Notes under the pieces: generated by a model | Databases searched by the model: none | What the model saw: the letters and a program-made list of their open reading frames with translations, nothing else | What the model was told of the DNA's origin: nothing | Part shown: in pieces, positions 1 through 10,800 of the stretch | Layout: each line of letters starts with the position of its first letter | Numbering within the stretch: the stretch's first letter is position 1 | Translations under genes and position numbers: made by a program | Source of the DNA: Chrysochromulina parva | Taxonomy: Eukaryota > Haptophyta > Prymnesiales > Chrysochromulinaceae | Reading direction: 5' to 3' | Length of the DNA stretch: 46,532 bases | Assembly: GCA_002887195.1 (NCBI GenBank) | Contig: PJAB01000075.1 | Coordinates: 1-46,532, forward strand

Positions 1-371
1 TCGCCTCCCCCAGCGACTTTTCGATACTCGTAGAGATATTTTGCGCGCGCAGCGCGCAACAAAATTGCGCCGCGCAGCGGCGCTAAGCGGCGCCGCAGGC
101 GCCGCCTGGCGGCGCGCAGCCCTCCCCCGAAAAGCCGCATCGCGTATGTTGTATCCGATCATCAATAGAAAAATTATTGTCGCTGCTCCCTCGGGGAGCA
201 ACCTCCATGGCAACCTCCTAGCGTCCTTAGGTTAGACACCTTCACAACGCGATGTTAGTCCTTACTACGTCTAGAACGGTAAGCGGCTTTACCCGCGACG
301 TGCGCGCGGGGCAGCGGCGAGGCTCGGCGGGGGAGCAAAGGGAACGAGCAGGTCAATAGAGCGCGTGAGGC
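1..371. other. Contig edge, no gene seen
   Basis: GC-rich inverted-repeat-like sequence (about 40-125) is followed by unremarkable sequence. A short open frame at 41-235 is Ala/Arg-rich with no recognisable feature and is probably chance. The last part is downstream of the minus-strand gene that stops at 372. Confidence 0.4.
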
Positions 372-3014
372 TCAAGGGCAGCCCGGCGCCCAGCATGGGC
401 CTATGTGGCCGCCTCCGGCCACCGCGCCGCCGCCCCGTTCTGTCGTCGGGTCGCCCATCCACGCGGTGAGCGGCAAATGCCAAGTGGCAGGAGATGACAG
501 GCGCTTGATTTTGAAGCTTCGGGCGCCGGCGCCATGCCTCGAGCCTGCACTTCCAAATTTGGCACTTCCAAGCGCGCCGCCGCCATTGCTGCTGCCTACA
601 TGGATGCTGCCCACGCGCGATGCCTTCATACCGGTAGCCGCTGAGGTCGACGTGGCTGCAAGGCTCCCGAGGCGGCCATGCTTCCGCGTCTCGGCGCGGC
701 CGCGCGGTGCCTCCCTTAGCGAGGCCTCCCCTAGCGAGGCCTCCCCTAGCGAGGCCTCCCTTAGCGGTGCCTCCCTTAGCGGTGCCTCCCTCAGCGAGGC
801 CTCCCTTAGGGATGTGGCGGCGGCGACGGCGGTGGTAGGAGCACAGAATGACGGGGGCTCTGTATGACTATGATATTCTCCTGCTGCAGCCACTGCCACA
901 CGGTCCAAGCTCATCGCTGCCACACGACCCAAGCTCGCAGCTGCCAGCTGCTCCTCCGCGCTCGTTACCTCTTGCCGGCTGCGGCGCGGCGGCTTGCAGC
1001 TCATGTTGCCACACCCCCTCGACACCCCACCATGCAGCTCGCCAACGACACTGGGGACCGCATCACCGATCGCGGCCAAGCACAGCGTGGGAGCAACCGG
1101 CGCATCCGGCGAGGGCGGTAGCAGCGGCGTGTGAAGTGGGCGCATGGAGGTGCGCAGCGCGGGCAGCGAAGAGGAGCGTCCGAGGCTCGGAAGTAGCATA
1201 GAACGCCCCACGGGAGCCTCTCCCGAGATATGCCCCGAGATATGCCCCATGGGAGCCTCTCCCGAGATATACCCCGAGATATACCCCATGGGAGCCTCTC
1301 CCGAGATATGCCCCGAGATATACCCCATGGGAGCCTCTCCCGAAGCGGCGGCGGCCTCGACGAGGGCTGAGCTTGGGGCGCGCGTGAGAGCATCTCGGGG
1401 CATATCTCGGGATGGCTCCGGGGCCGAGTTTGGGGTGCGCCCGAGCCCCAGAGTCATCCCGGCCATGAGCGAGCGAGACGTACTCAAGGTGTGAAGGACA
1501 CCATCACTTGGGTTCAGGCATGCGAGCGACAGCCGCTGTGACGATGGAGCTGAAGGCAGGCTCGCCTGCGCACGCCGATAAAAGACGGGTGGCGTGTCGT
1601 CGATCCACCAGCATGGGCACGGGGAGGCGTCGGCCGTGCTGACGGCGCGCTGGCGCTGCAAGTCGAGCTTCTTGCGGAGGACGCGCTCGGCCCGCCAGCA
1701 CTCGATGCACTGCTCGACTCCGCCAGAGCACCCGACGCAATTGAGGCGCAATCTCGACTGGCTGAGCATCTCCTCCGGATCCCAAGAAGGCGGAGGCTCC
1801 CATACTACGGGCCTGGGGTTGTTTTGGGCGAGCTCACGATCGGGTCTGTCGCCCTTGCCGGGCCGCTTGTGAACCCTTGGGCCGTGCTCTGCGGTGCTCG
1901 CGGTGCAAACGGTCCCGCGATGAGCAACAGCATCCGTCGACGGCGGCCACATTGCCGACTCGGCAGCGCTCGTTCTCAGCGCCCGCTGCTCTGCACTGCC
2001 GCCGGGGCTAGCACCGATGCCGCTGCTGCGGCTGCTGCCGCCCAGTGCGCCATTCCCAGTGCCGCCGCCGCCAGGCGAGCTGTATCCACTGCCTTCAAGT
2101 GCGCTGTACCCGCCGCCGCCACCGCTGAGAAGTACGCCACACCCGATGCCCGACATGCCATACCCGCTGCCGATGCCCTCAGCGCTGTACGCGCCACCGC
2201 TCGAGGCCACGGGAGCGCCGCCGGAAGCTGCCTTGCGAGCGGCCGCTGTGTGTACCGCGAGCTTGCGCTCAAGAGCTTCCATCTCCCTCCGCTCTGCGTC
2301 CGTCAATTCGCCTGTCGCCGCTCGCCGCTTGAGATCTGCCAGCCGAGCCTCTGCCTTAGAGAGGTCTGTCTTGCTCATCGCGCCACCACCGCCTTCACGC
2401 ACGGCCCTGTTGACGGTTACGAGGCCGCCGTTGCCGTCCGTGATCGCTTCGAGCAGGGTCGACAGAAAGGCCACGTACTCGCTAGCCTCGAGGGAGGGTA
2501 CGTGCAGGTCCGCCATCTCAAACATACCGTCCGTGAACTGCGCTTGACTCATCTCGAGCTCCCCTTCGGCGTCGTTGGCAAACTCCTCGGCGACCGACTC
2601 GTCCGCCTCATCGGCGTCGTAGTCCTCCGGCCCGACGATCTGCAGGAAGAGCGAGTGGTAGATGCTTTCGTACGTGTCAAAGTCGAGTGAGGTGCAGCCC
2701 GGCCTCGAGCGCCGCGCCATCGCAAGCGCGACGGCCCACCACTTGCCCAAGACGGTTCGCACGATAGCCTCTCGCTTGATGCGCTGGCGCTGCACAAAGG
2801 CTTCGGACGAATTGAGTGTCTCGTCGCCCTGCACCGCAGTGCCCCCCTGCTGCGCTGCTGTCGCCAGCAGCTGCGCCTCGTACTTGCGGCGACCGATGCT
2901 TGCACGTGCACGCCCCATCCAAGACGCCCCGCCACCTGAGGTTAAGCTACCCTGTTGATTCATGACGAACGTGGCCAGGAAGCCTACGGACGATTTGCGA
3001 AGGCCCTGCCGCAT
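372..3014 (-). CDS. Large low-complexity protein with a conserved acidic helical domain (possibly ciliary)
   Basis: Open frame of 880 codons with no intron needed. The first ATG is at 3014; an ATG at 2963 is equally possible. Residues about 75-197 look folded: an IQ-like basic helix (QRQRIKREAIV), then acidic segments (DFDTYESIYHSLF, EEFANDAEGELEMSQAQF, FEMADL, EYVAFLSTLLEAI). I recognise this order from many protist proteins, often axonemal or EF-hand-related, but cannot name the family. A Lys/Arg/Glu helix follows (about 215-260), then a Gly/Ser-rich stretch, then a Cys cluster (CVGC, CIEC). After that come a 13-residue repeat (1213-1345) and a 5-residue LREAS-type repeat (706-810). The C-terminal third is low complexity and may be unreliable or include unrecognised intron sequence. 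No function is assigned; a flagellar role is inference only. Confidence 0.6.
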   Translation of the reverse strand: MRQGLRKSSVGFLATFVMNQQGSLTSGGGASWMGRARASIGRRKYEAQLLATAAQQGGTAVQGDETLNSSEAFVQRQRIKREAIVRTVLGKWWAVALAMARRSRPGCTSLDFDTYESIYHSLFLQIVGPEDYDADEADESVAEEFANDAEGELEMSQAQFTDGMFEMADLHVPSLEASEYVAFLSTLLEAITDGNGGLVTVNRAVREGGGGAMSKTDLSKAEARLADLKRRAATGELTDAERREMEALERKLAVHTAAARKAASGGAPVASSGGAYSAEGIGSGYGMSGIGCGVLLSGGGGGYSALEGSGYSSPGGGGTGNGALGGSSRSSGIGASPGGSAEQRALRTSAAESAMWPPSTDAVAHRGTVCTASTAEHGPRVHKRPGKGDRPDRELAQNNPRPVVWEPPPSWDPEEMLSQSRLRLNCVGCSGGVEQCIECWRAERVLRKKLDLQRQRAVSTADASPCPCWWIDDTPPVFYRRAQASLPSAPSSQRLSLACLNPSDGVLHTLSTSRSLMAGMTLGLGRTPNSAPEPSRDMPRDALTRAPSSALVEAAAASGEAPMGYISGHISGEAPMGYISGYISGEAPMGHISGHISGEAPVGRSMLLPSLGRSSSLPALRTSMRPLHTPLLPPSPDAPVAPTLCLAAIGDAVPSVVGELHGGVSRGCGNMSCKPPRRSRQEVTSAEEQLAAASLGRVAAMSLDRVAVAAAGEYHSHTEPPSFCAPTTAVAAATSLREASLREAPLREAPLREASLGEASLGEASLREAPRGRAETRKHGRLGSLAATSTSAATGMKASRVGSIHVGSSNGGGALGSAKFGSAGSRHGAGARSFKIKRLSSPATWHLPLTAWMGDPTTERGGGAVAGGGHIGPCWAPGCP
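706..810. repeat. 15-bp tandem repeat, 7 copies
   Basis: Seven consecutive 15-bp units (plus-strand form gaggcctcccctagc or ggtgcctcccttagc). In the minus-strand gene they encode in-frame LREAS, LREAP or LGEAS pentapeptides. Confidence 0.9.
1213..1345. repeat. 39-bp minisatellite, 3.4 copies
   Basis: Units start at 1213, 1252, 1291 and (partial) 1330. Each 39-bp unit encodes 13 residues (pattern GEAPMGYISGHIS) in the minus-strand gene, so copy-number changes keep the frame. Each unit also contains an internal 12-bp duplication (cgagatatgccc). Confidence 0.9.
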
Positions 3015-3454
3015 TGCTCGCTCGAGTTCTCGCTCGCTCTCGCGAAAGGGGAGGCGTAGGAACCTACATGTAACGGAATTACATGCGGAGGTCTTCTCTC
3101 TCTATGTGCATCACCGGCAGAGAGCTGGCGGAGTTTTAACAATCGTTATTGTCTGGCAATATATGTTTGCTGATCCACAAATAACGAGCACATTCGGACC
3201 CCCAAGCACGAGGGCCGCTATCGCAATGAACAATCATGTTGAATGCGCGACGGTACCGCGCGGAAAAGTCACGCTACTTCTGCCGCACAGCTGTGCGCAC
3301 TGCTGGTGCCTGGTACAGCTGCATGGACGTATCGTTTGCACTTCAGTATTCAGGGCACGGTATGGACGTCTCGGTGCAGACATTCGGTGGCATGGTAATC
3401 GTATGCGCAATCAGGCGCAAATACTTGCTGGCCGCCCTCTGGCACGTGCCCCTG
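3015..3454. other. Intergenic, upstream of the 372-3014 gene
   Basis: 440 bp between the start of one minus-strand gene and the stop of the next. Base composition is more mixed than in the genes and no coding signal was seen. It should hold the 3' end of the ABC transporter transcript and the promoter of the 372-3014 gene; no TATA box or other named element was recognised. Confidence 0.5.
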
Positions 3455-6400
3455 TCAGGCCGTGGCGCTCATCGCCGCACCCTGCGCCATCGCGAGCGCC
3501 CGATACTTGCCAGAGGGCATGCTCATTAATTGATCGTGCGTCCCATCTTCAGCGAGAATACCCTTCTCGAGGACGACGATGCGATCGGCACTCTTGAGGG
3601 TGCTTAGACGGTGCGCGATGCACACGGTCGTGCGAGTCGGCTTGGCAGTCTCGCCCGGCTTGGTGCGTCGTCCCTCCTCAATGATACGGTCGAGGGCCTC
3701 TTGCACGACTGCCTCGCTCTTCGTGTCGAGAGCGGCGGTTGCCTCGTCCAGAAGCAAGATGGCAGGCGCCCGGTAGAGTGCGCGCGCAATGGCCACGCGC
3801 TGCTTCTGCCCTCCCGAGAGCTGCGAGCCGCGCGTGCCGCAAAAGGTTGCGTATGTGGCCGGAAAGGTATCGATGAACGTCGCAGCATTGGCCATTTTGG
3901 CCGCGTTCACAATCTCGTCGGGAGGAGGTGCGAAAGTCATCTCGACGGCCTGCGCCACAACGGCTTTCTTAGCCTTCGAGCGCGGCTTCCCCTCCGCTGG
4001 GCTAGTCGATTTAGTCTGATCGGAGGTCTGAGGGGAGACCTTGCCCTCGCCTACCGCGCTTGTATTGTTGTGGAGCGAAGCCCCGGCCTCGGCTGCGTCC
4101 GTAGCCATGCCCTCTGAGCCACCAGTTTCGAGGGGCAGGACGCCTTGGCCTTCGACGGGCTTCTCGGCGCTGGGCGTGCCGTACCCGATATTGTAAGCGA
4201 TAGAGTCGGCGAAGAGGGCGGGCTCCTGCTGGACGAGGCCGATGAGCGAGCGCAGCGCACGCACGTTCCATTCGCGCACATCGATGCCGTCGACGAGCAC
4301 GGCGCCCTCGTCGACGTCGTATACTCGCCCGATTAGGAGAGCGAGCGTGCTCTTACCTGACGGAGGGCAGTCAGAGGGCAATCAGAGGGCAATCAGATCA
4401 GGAGAGCGCGCGTGCTCCTATGTGATGGATGGCAATCAGAGGGGGCTATCAAAGGGCAATTACCGGAGCCACTCGCGCCGACCACACCCACGTACTGCCC
4501 GGCCTCGATTACGAATGAAAAGTTAGACAGCACCGGCACATTGGGGCGCGACGGGTAAGCAAAGCTCACGCGCCGAAACTCGATGCGCAGACCCGAGGAG
4601 CCGCCCGTGCTACCACTCTGGCCGCACACGAGCCCGGCCTCGCTCAGTGGGTCGATAGGCGACGCCTCGCCCGAGTCGATGAGCTTGATGATCTTCTCGG
4701 CGGCGTTGGATGCTTTCGCGAGGTCCGGGGCCGACGCGGTGATTCGGCCCATCTGCTCGGCGGAGAGCGTCACCGCGAGGAAAGTGTTGAGGAGCTGGCT
4801 GAAGGTCAGGAAGCCCTCCCGGATGAAACGGGCGCCGACGAGGAAGGCGATTCCGTACGTGCACTGCAACACCGCTCTCTCGAAGCTCTGGCCGAAGGCC
4901 ACTGAGAAGATGGCCCAAGCCTCTTTGGAGCGCAGCGAGCGCAGCGCCTCCCGATACATCGTCGTGGAGCGTGGCTGCAAGCCGAAGGCCGCGACAGTGC
5001 GCGAGGCGGAGATGCTCTCGGAGAGGACCGTAGAGGCATCCTCGAGCTTCTTGTTACCGAGCTTCTCGATGCCCGCATAGGACTTGAACTCGAAGATGCC
5101 CCCGAGAATGAGCAGCGGATACACCGACATGAGGACGAGAGCAAAGCGCCACGAGTTGACGAAGGCAATGATGACTGCACAGAGGACCGCGCCGACAGCC
5201 TCAAAGATGGTCGCGAGAACTTCGCCGGTCGCTCCTTTGACGAGCGTCGAGTCCGTTGAGAGTTGAGTGGTGAGCGCGCCGAGCGAGTTCGATTGCACAT
5301 CGTAGAACGACGCCGGAAGGCGGACCAGCGCCCCGTATGAGCGCGCGCGCAGCCGCATGATCAAGCGCTCGCCGACGAGGGCAAACACGAGCTGGCGGAT
5401 GGCAATGGAGGCGAAGACCCCAAGGGCGAGCAGCCCAAAGTAGCCAAGGTAGACGAGAGATCGCTCGCGAATGTACTCCTCGTCGAGAGAGAAGAAGACG
5501 GTGATCGCGCCGCCATAGACGATCGCAAGGAGTGGTGAGATGCACCCTCCGCCGGCAGCAGCCAAGATGCCTATTGGAAAGAGGTGGACGGTGCCAGGTC
5601 GCTGGATCGTCCAGACACGGCGTAGAATCTGCCAGCGTGACGCCGCCGCCTGATCAGTTGTCGGCGCGGCGCTTTTCGCTGCGCCGCCTGAAGCATCCTC
5701 GCCACTGCCGAGTTTGGCCAACTTTGGACTGTCCTCCTCCGGGAGGACCTTGGCCTTGGTGGCGTCCACCGCAAGGGCCTTAGGGTCTACTTTCGTCTCG
5801 ATTTTCTGGCCGAGGAGCATCTCTTTATAGACGCCGCCCTCCTTGACTGCGAGCTCCTCGTGACGACCTGATTCGACGAGCACACCTCTCTCCATCACGA
5901 CGATTCGGTTCATGTTGGCCAGGGTGGAGAGGCGATGGGCGATGACGAGGGTGGTCGCGGCATCCTCCTTGGTCATGGTGTCCAGCGCGTGCTGCACGAC
6001 CCGCTCACTCTTCGTGTCGAGGGCGGAGGTGGCCTCGTCAAGTAGAAGGATCTTCGGCCTCCGGATGATCGCCCGCGCGATGCAGATGCGCTGGCGCTGA
6101 CCACCCGACAGCTGAGTGCTCGAGACCCCGGAGCCTGCGTTCGTCTCGTAACCGTCGGGCAGCGCCAAGATGAACTCGTGGGCGTTGGCCTTCTTTGCCG
6201 CCGCCTCGATCTCAGCACGAGTCACTTCGCTCGCGAGGCGGTCTGCCACGCCCAGAGCGATGTTCTCGGCAATCGACAGGCCGAAGAGGATCGGCTCTTG
6301 CTGCACCAGGCCGAGTTGCTTACGCAGAGACTGTACGTGCCACTGGCGTGTGTCCACTCCGTCCACAGTGACGGAACCACTCTTGCTCGTGTTCAGCTCA

Positions 6401-7694
6401 TAGGCACGCATGGCGAGCAGCACGAGCGTGCTCTTGCCGGAACCGCTCGTGCCGACAATGCCCACGCGCTCGCCGGCTGCGACGTCGAGAGAGAAGCCCC
6501 GGAGCACCGGCTCCTCGCTACGCGACGGGTACGCGAACGTCACATCCTTGAAGGTGATGGGGAGACCACTTGAGACCTCGGTGGAGGTTGGCGCGCTGCC
6601 GCGGAACAGCTTGGGATTGTCGTCGTTGATATCAACGACGAGTTTTGCGTCGATGACTCCGAAGACGTCAGCGGCAGCGGCACGGGCACCTGCAACAATG
6701 CCGATGCTCGGCCCAATCTGACCAATCGAGAGGGCCGAGAGCTGCACAGCGATGAACGTGATGATCACCTGACCTCCCGTGAAGCAGCCCTCACGGCCCG
6801 TGTCGTACGCGCACAACGGGTCGACGCGACGCGACTCGATCACGAACATGGCGCCAGAGAAGAGCGCAATGCCATACATGGCGTAGAAGGTAGATACCAT
6901 GACCCCGACCGCTAGCCCAATGCCACTTGGTCCACTCCGGCCCGTCGAGCCGCCTCCAAACAGGTCTCATACCGGCGCATCTCATGTCTCTCTCCGCCAT
7001 AGGCTCCAACGGCCCGAATGAGGGAGAGGACTTCGTTTGCAGCGCCGCCTGCACGAGAGTATGCGACGCGTCCCTTCTTCTCACCGTTGATTGCGATGGC
7101 AATCACAAAGCCCAGTGCGATCGCAAACAGGGGAGCGCACGCGAAGATGACTAGGGTGAGCTTCCATGAGGTTCGGAAACCGATCGCCAGGCCCGCAATG
7201 ATCGTGGCGGTGTAGTTTAGAACGGTCGCCACTTTCGTGAGCCCAGACGAGATGCTGATGGTGCTCTCTGCGAGGCGCGCCACAGCCTCGCTAGTACGGT
7301 GCGTGTCATACCATGCAAAGTCGAGGCGCAACAGGTTCTCTGCATAAGCCGTTCTCATCCGATCGATCATGTTGGAAGTGGCCAGACCCATGCAGAGCAC
7401 CTGAAGAAACGTGAGCCCGCCGGCTACGATGGCGATATAGAAGAAGAAATAGGCGAGCGTTGATATTGAATCAACGATGGAGTCCATGGATGCCATAGGG
7501 TTGTTAAACGAATCGAGCCCATTTCCAAACACAATCGAAAACAGCGGAAGCACCACACCCGCCGTAAAGCCGCTGACACAGCCAACAATGGTGAGGAATA
7601 TGTCAAAGCCGCTCGCATACGCGTACAGCTTGCGAAAAGGTACGGGCGGCAGACCGAGAACTCCCGGCTTCGGAGGCGGTGGTGGACCCGACAT
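3455..7694 (-). CDS. ABCB-type full ABC transporter (P-glycoprotein/MDR-like)
   Basis: ATP-driven membrane exporter with the order TMD1-NBD1-TMD2-NBD2, about 1,375 residues, the usual length of a full ABCB protein. Start ATG at 7694 (MSGPPPPPKPG) precedes six predicted TM helices. NBD1 has Walker A GTSGSGKST (about 6427-6453), Q-loop LVQQEP, signature LSGGQRQR (about 6105) and Walker B ILLLDEATSALD. TMD2 spans about 5600-4750. NBD2 has Walker A ASGSGKST split by an intron (4357-4463), signature LSGGQKQR (about 3810) and Walker B ILLLDEATAALD. NBD2 carries an unusual charged insert of about 85 residues between the Q-loop and the signature. Near 6922 the reading frame slips by one base: TMD1 reads to ...GVDQV, then continues in another frame as GIGLAVGVMVSTF. 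This could be a sequencing error, a disabling mutation or recoding. Substrate unknown. The gene is divergent from the GTPase gene, with 195 bp between them. Confidence 0.9.
4357..4463 (-). other. Intron in the second Walker A of the ABC transporter (107 nt)
   Basis: Sense donor tccg|gtaattg, acceptor ccgtcag|gtaagagc, phase 1. Joining restores ASGSGKST. The downstream exon also starts with GT. The intron contains 11-bp repeats of tctgattgccc type and a 20/22 copy (4396-4417) of adjacent exon sequence at 4331-4352. Confidence 0.85.
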
Positions 7695-7889
7695 GACTCA
7701 GCTTCGTGGGACTTCGACGAAGCTCTCCAATCGAATCTCAGATTCGATATGAATCTCAAATCCTCATGCGATTTATCGCAACAACAATTGCCAGACGAGC
7801 GGTGCATGTTGTCCTAATAGGGAAACTTTCCGCGATGTCACAAGCAAGGCCCAAGCAAGCTTCTCGTCGGCGTCGGCGACAGGCCCGCA
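7695..7889. promoter_or_regulatory. Divergent promoter region, ABC transporter / GTPase-LRR
   Basis: 195 bp separate the minus-strand ABC start (ATG 7694) from the plus-strand GTPase-LRR start (ATG 7890). The 5' UTRs and promoters of both must lie here or overlap the neighbouring gene. Three TCGAATCTCA/ATGAATCTCA-like repeats sit at about 7731-7760. No core promoter motif was recognised. Confidence 0.4.
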
Positions 7890-10800
7890 ATGGACGAGGA
7901 GGTGCAAAACTTGGTCCGGATGCTGGAGGAGATGCACGCTAAGTGGAAGGTGCTCGATAGCAAGAGTAACCTTTTCGAGCGACTGAGCTTGGAGCTGCTG
8001 TCCGGCCTGCGCGCTGTCGAGTGGGATTTGCAGGACTTGGAGGACACGGTGAGCATTGTGGAGGGCAGTCGCATGCAGACTCAGCATGACGCACGAGAGG
8101 TGCTTGCGCGCAAAGTCTTCATCGAGGCAACCCGCAAGCAGATCGTGACCATTCGGAAGGAAGTGCAGGACCAGAGCGGCGAGATGGGCAGCCTCAGTAC
8201 GAGCAAGGCGAGCGATGACGACCATGTTCAGCCTTTCACTTCGGGAGGGAAGAGGGCATGCCCAGCCAGTCCTTCCGCTGTGGTTCAGCGGCGGCGCGAA
8301 GCCCACGAAAACCTAGAGGGAAGCCTCGGCACCCTCTACAGGCGAGCTTGCGAGGTGCTGTCGACCACGCCAAGCGAATGCCTCGTGACCTGTTTCGACA
8401 GCGAGGACCCCAAAGCTGCCCTGGTGGCGCTGATACGGCAGCGGCTGCCAGAAGACGCGCAGGACCCCGAACCTGCGCAGCCGTCCGCAACCTCGCCGAT
8501 GGCTGTTCAGCCGGAGGCTATCCATCCAAATCCGGAGTCTGTCCATCCAAATCCGGAGTCTGTCCATCCAAATCCGGAGTCTGTCCATCCAAATCCGGAG
8601 TCTGTCCATCCAAATCCGGAGTCTGTCCATCCAAATCCGGAGGCTATCCATCCAAATCCGGAGGCTATCCACTCAGGAATGGAGCGCTGTGGTGAGCATG
8701 GGCCAGTCGGCCTCCCGGCGAGCTACCCGGCGTGCTCGGAGCTCTGGCACTGCCTACAAGAGCTCGCACAAGTGAGCTCGCTCGGCGAGCTCGAGACCAT
8801 CGAGCTGGCACGTACGCGGCTGAGGGAGGCGGTGGCTCGACACGCCGGGCGTGGTTCACAGCGGCAGGAGGCGCGACATGCCACACGCACCACACGAACA
8901 GCCTCGCTCGCGAGCGGCCAAGTCGATCCGGTGATTCATAAGAAGCTTTGCACCCCCGGCGGCGTCACGCTCACCGCCGAGGAGTCTCGCCACTGCTTGC
9001 TGTGTTGTGTTGAGCATGGTCAGGCGCAGTCGCGACATGCGTTGGGCAAGCGGTGTGTGGTGGTTCTTGGGAACACCGGCGCGGGCAAGTCTGCCTTCAT
9101 CAACCTGCTGCACGGATGCACCTTTGAGCTCAGCGCCGACGACACCATGGTCGTCAGCCGGGCATCCGCGGTCACAGAGCTCATGATAATCGGCCATACC
9201 AACCGATCGGAGACCTTTGCGCCTCAGGTGACGACGACTGATTGCCCATGAATTGCGATGGAGGACGATCGAGTGCACTGCCAACTAGCCAGAGACCCGT
9301 GCGCCTCAGGTGGAGTCGGCGGCAGAGAGCCTGGGAGAGGGGTTCGCCTTTGCCGACTGCCCGGGCTTCCTTGATAACCGGGGCTTCGAGATCAACGTGG
9401 CGAACGCAGTCAACGTCAAGCAGACGATCTCAGCCGCCGCGAGTGTGCTCGTCGTCGTGATCATAAACTATCACTCGCTGCTCGCGGACCGAGGCAAGGG
9501 GGTCAAGGACCTCTTCCACATCCTCTCGGGCCTCTTCGGCACCATGGCGCACGTCAAGGCGAATGCGCCCTCGATCCTCCTCGCGATCAGCAAGGCACCC
9601 GTCGTCCATCCAGAGTCTGGTCGCCCCTTAACGGCCGACGACCACCGGAGGCGCTTGCTCGACCCAACTGGACTCGATGCGGCCGCGCGTGAGCTCATCT
9701 CGGCGCTCAACGAGTCGCATGTGATCCTATATCATCTCCTTGAGCGCGGGGATGCGACTTGGCGTACGCGCGCGCAGGTGCTCGCTGTCCTTCGGAAGCT
9801 CGAGCCCATCGCTGAGCCGAGCTCCCTCTTCCAGACCGCCATCGACGATGCCGACAAGGTAATTGCCACTGAGGAGCCGGGTCGCCCTTGAGGTTGCCGT
9901 TGGCCGTTGACTGCCACTGAGATAGTCGCCATTGTCACTGAAGGCCACCCTGCTCACGTCGCAGGAGAGCATGCGTGGCCTCGTGATGGCTCTGCGCGAG
10001 ACCATCGAGGTGGCCGTGGGCGGGGGGGAGTACGAGGCGGCAGCGGATGCGGCCGCCGATGCGCTCGAGCTCAAGCGTCTCGAGAGTGACTTCGTGTCGG
10101 AGCTCGTAGATGATGCGCTCCATCACGTGATTGAGAATGGACTGGCGACGCTGCGTGCCGTCGTTGCTGCCTCGGAGGCGCGCGATGAAGGCTCTGGCAG
10201 CGAGGGCAGTGACGAGCCTGATAGTCGGCCCAAGGGTGATGGCGGAGGCGACGAGAAGGTCGATGGGGGCAAGAGTGGCAAGGCCGTTGCCGACGATCAC
10301 GACGGCGCCAGGGACGCGATCGCGACGGCAGTGGGGGAGCAGTTTGAGCGAGCGCGCCGGGAGCTGCACAATATGGCTTGCATGCTCACACACTTTGCAT
10401 GCATCGCCGAGGTGCGCTCGAGGAGGCTGCTGAGTGCCTCCGAGTGCCTCCGAGTGCCACTGAGTGCGACTGAATGCGACTGAGTGCGACTGAGTGCCAC
10501 TGAGTGCTACTGAATGCCTCAGAGTGCCGTCCTCATCAGGTGCGCGAGAAGCTCATGCGCGCACTCGAGGAGGCCGCCTGCCAGCTCGAGGGCGCTCTTA
10601 AGGCAACGGCGGAGGAGGCGGGCAAGCGGCTGGTCGACGCCCCGGTGCGCGAGCTGCTGCGGGCGGTGGGCGAGAATGTAGTGCGTGAGGTGCTCTGGCT
10701 GCCAAGGGCGGCCGCAGCAATGAGAGAGCGGCTGCGACTCGAAGACGAGCAGATGGCCTCGAAGCATGAGATCGAGCTCGAGCTCGCCACAGATAGCGGC

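Noticed and set aside
1824..2690. Plus-strand open frame opposite the 372-3014 gene
   Set aside because: The minus frame holds the conserved acidic domain; the plus frame is Ala/Arg-rich shadow.
8521..8672. Possible CRISPR or regulatory iterons
   Set aside because: Perfectly in-frame 21-bp units encoding HPNPE in a coding exon, with no spacers.
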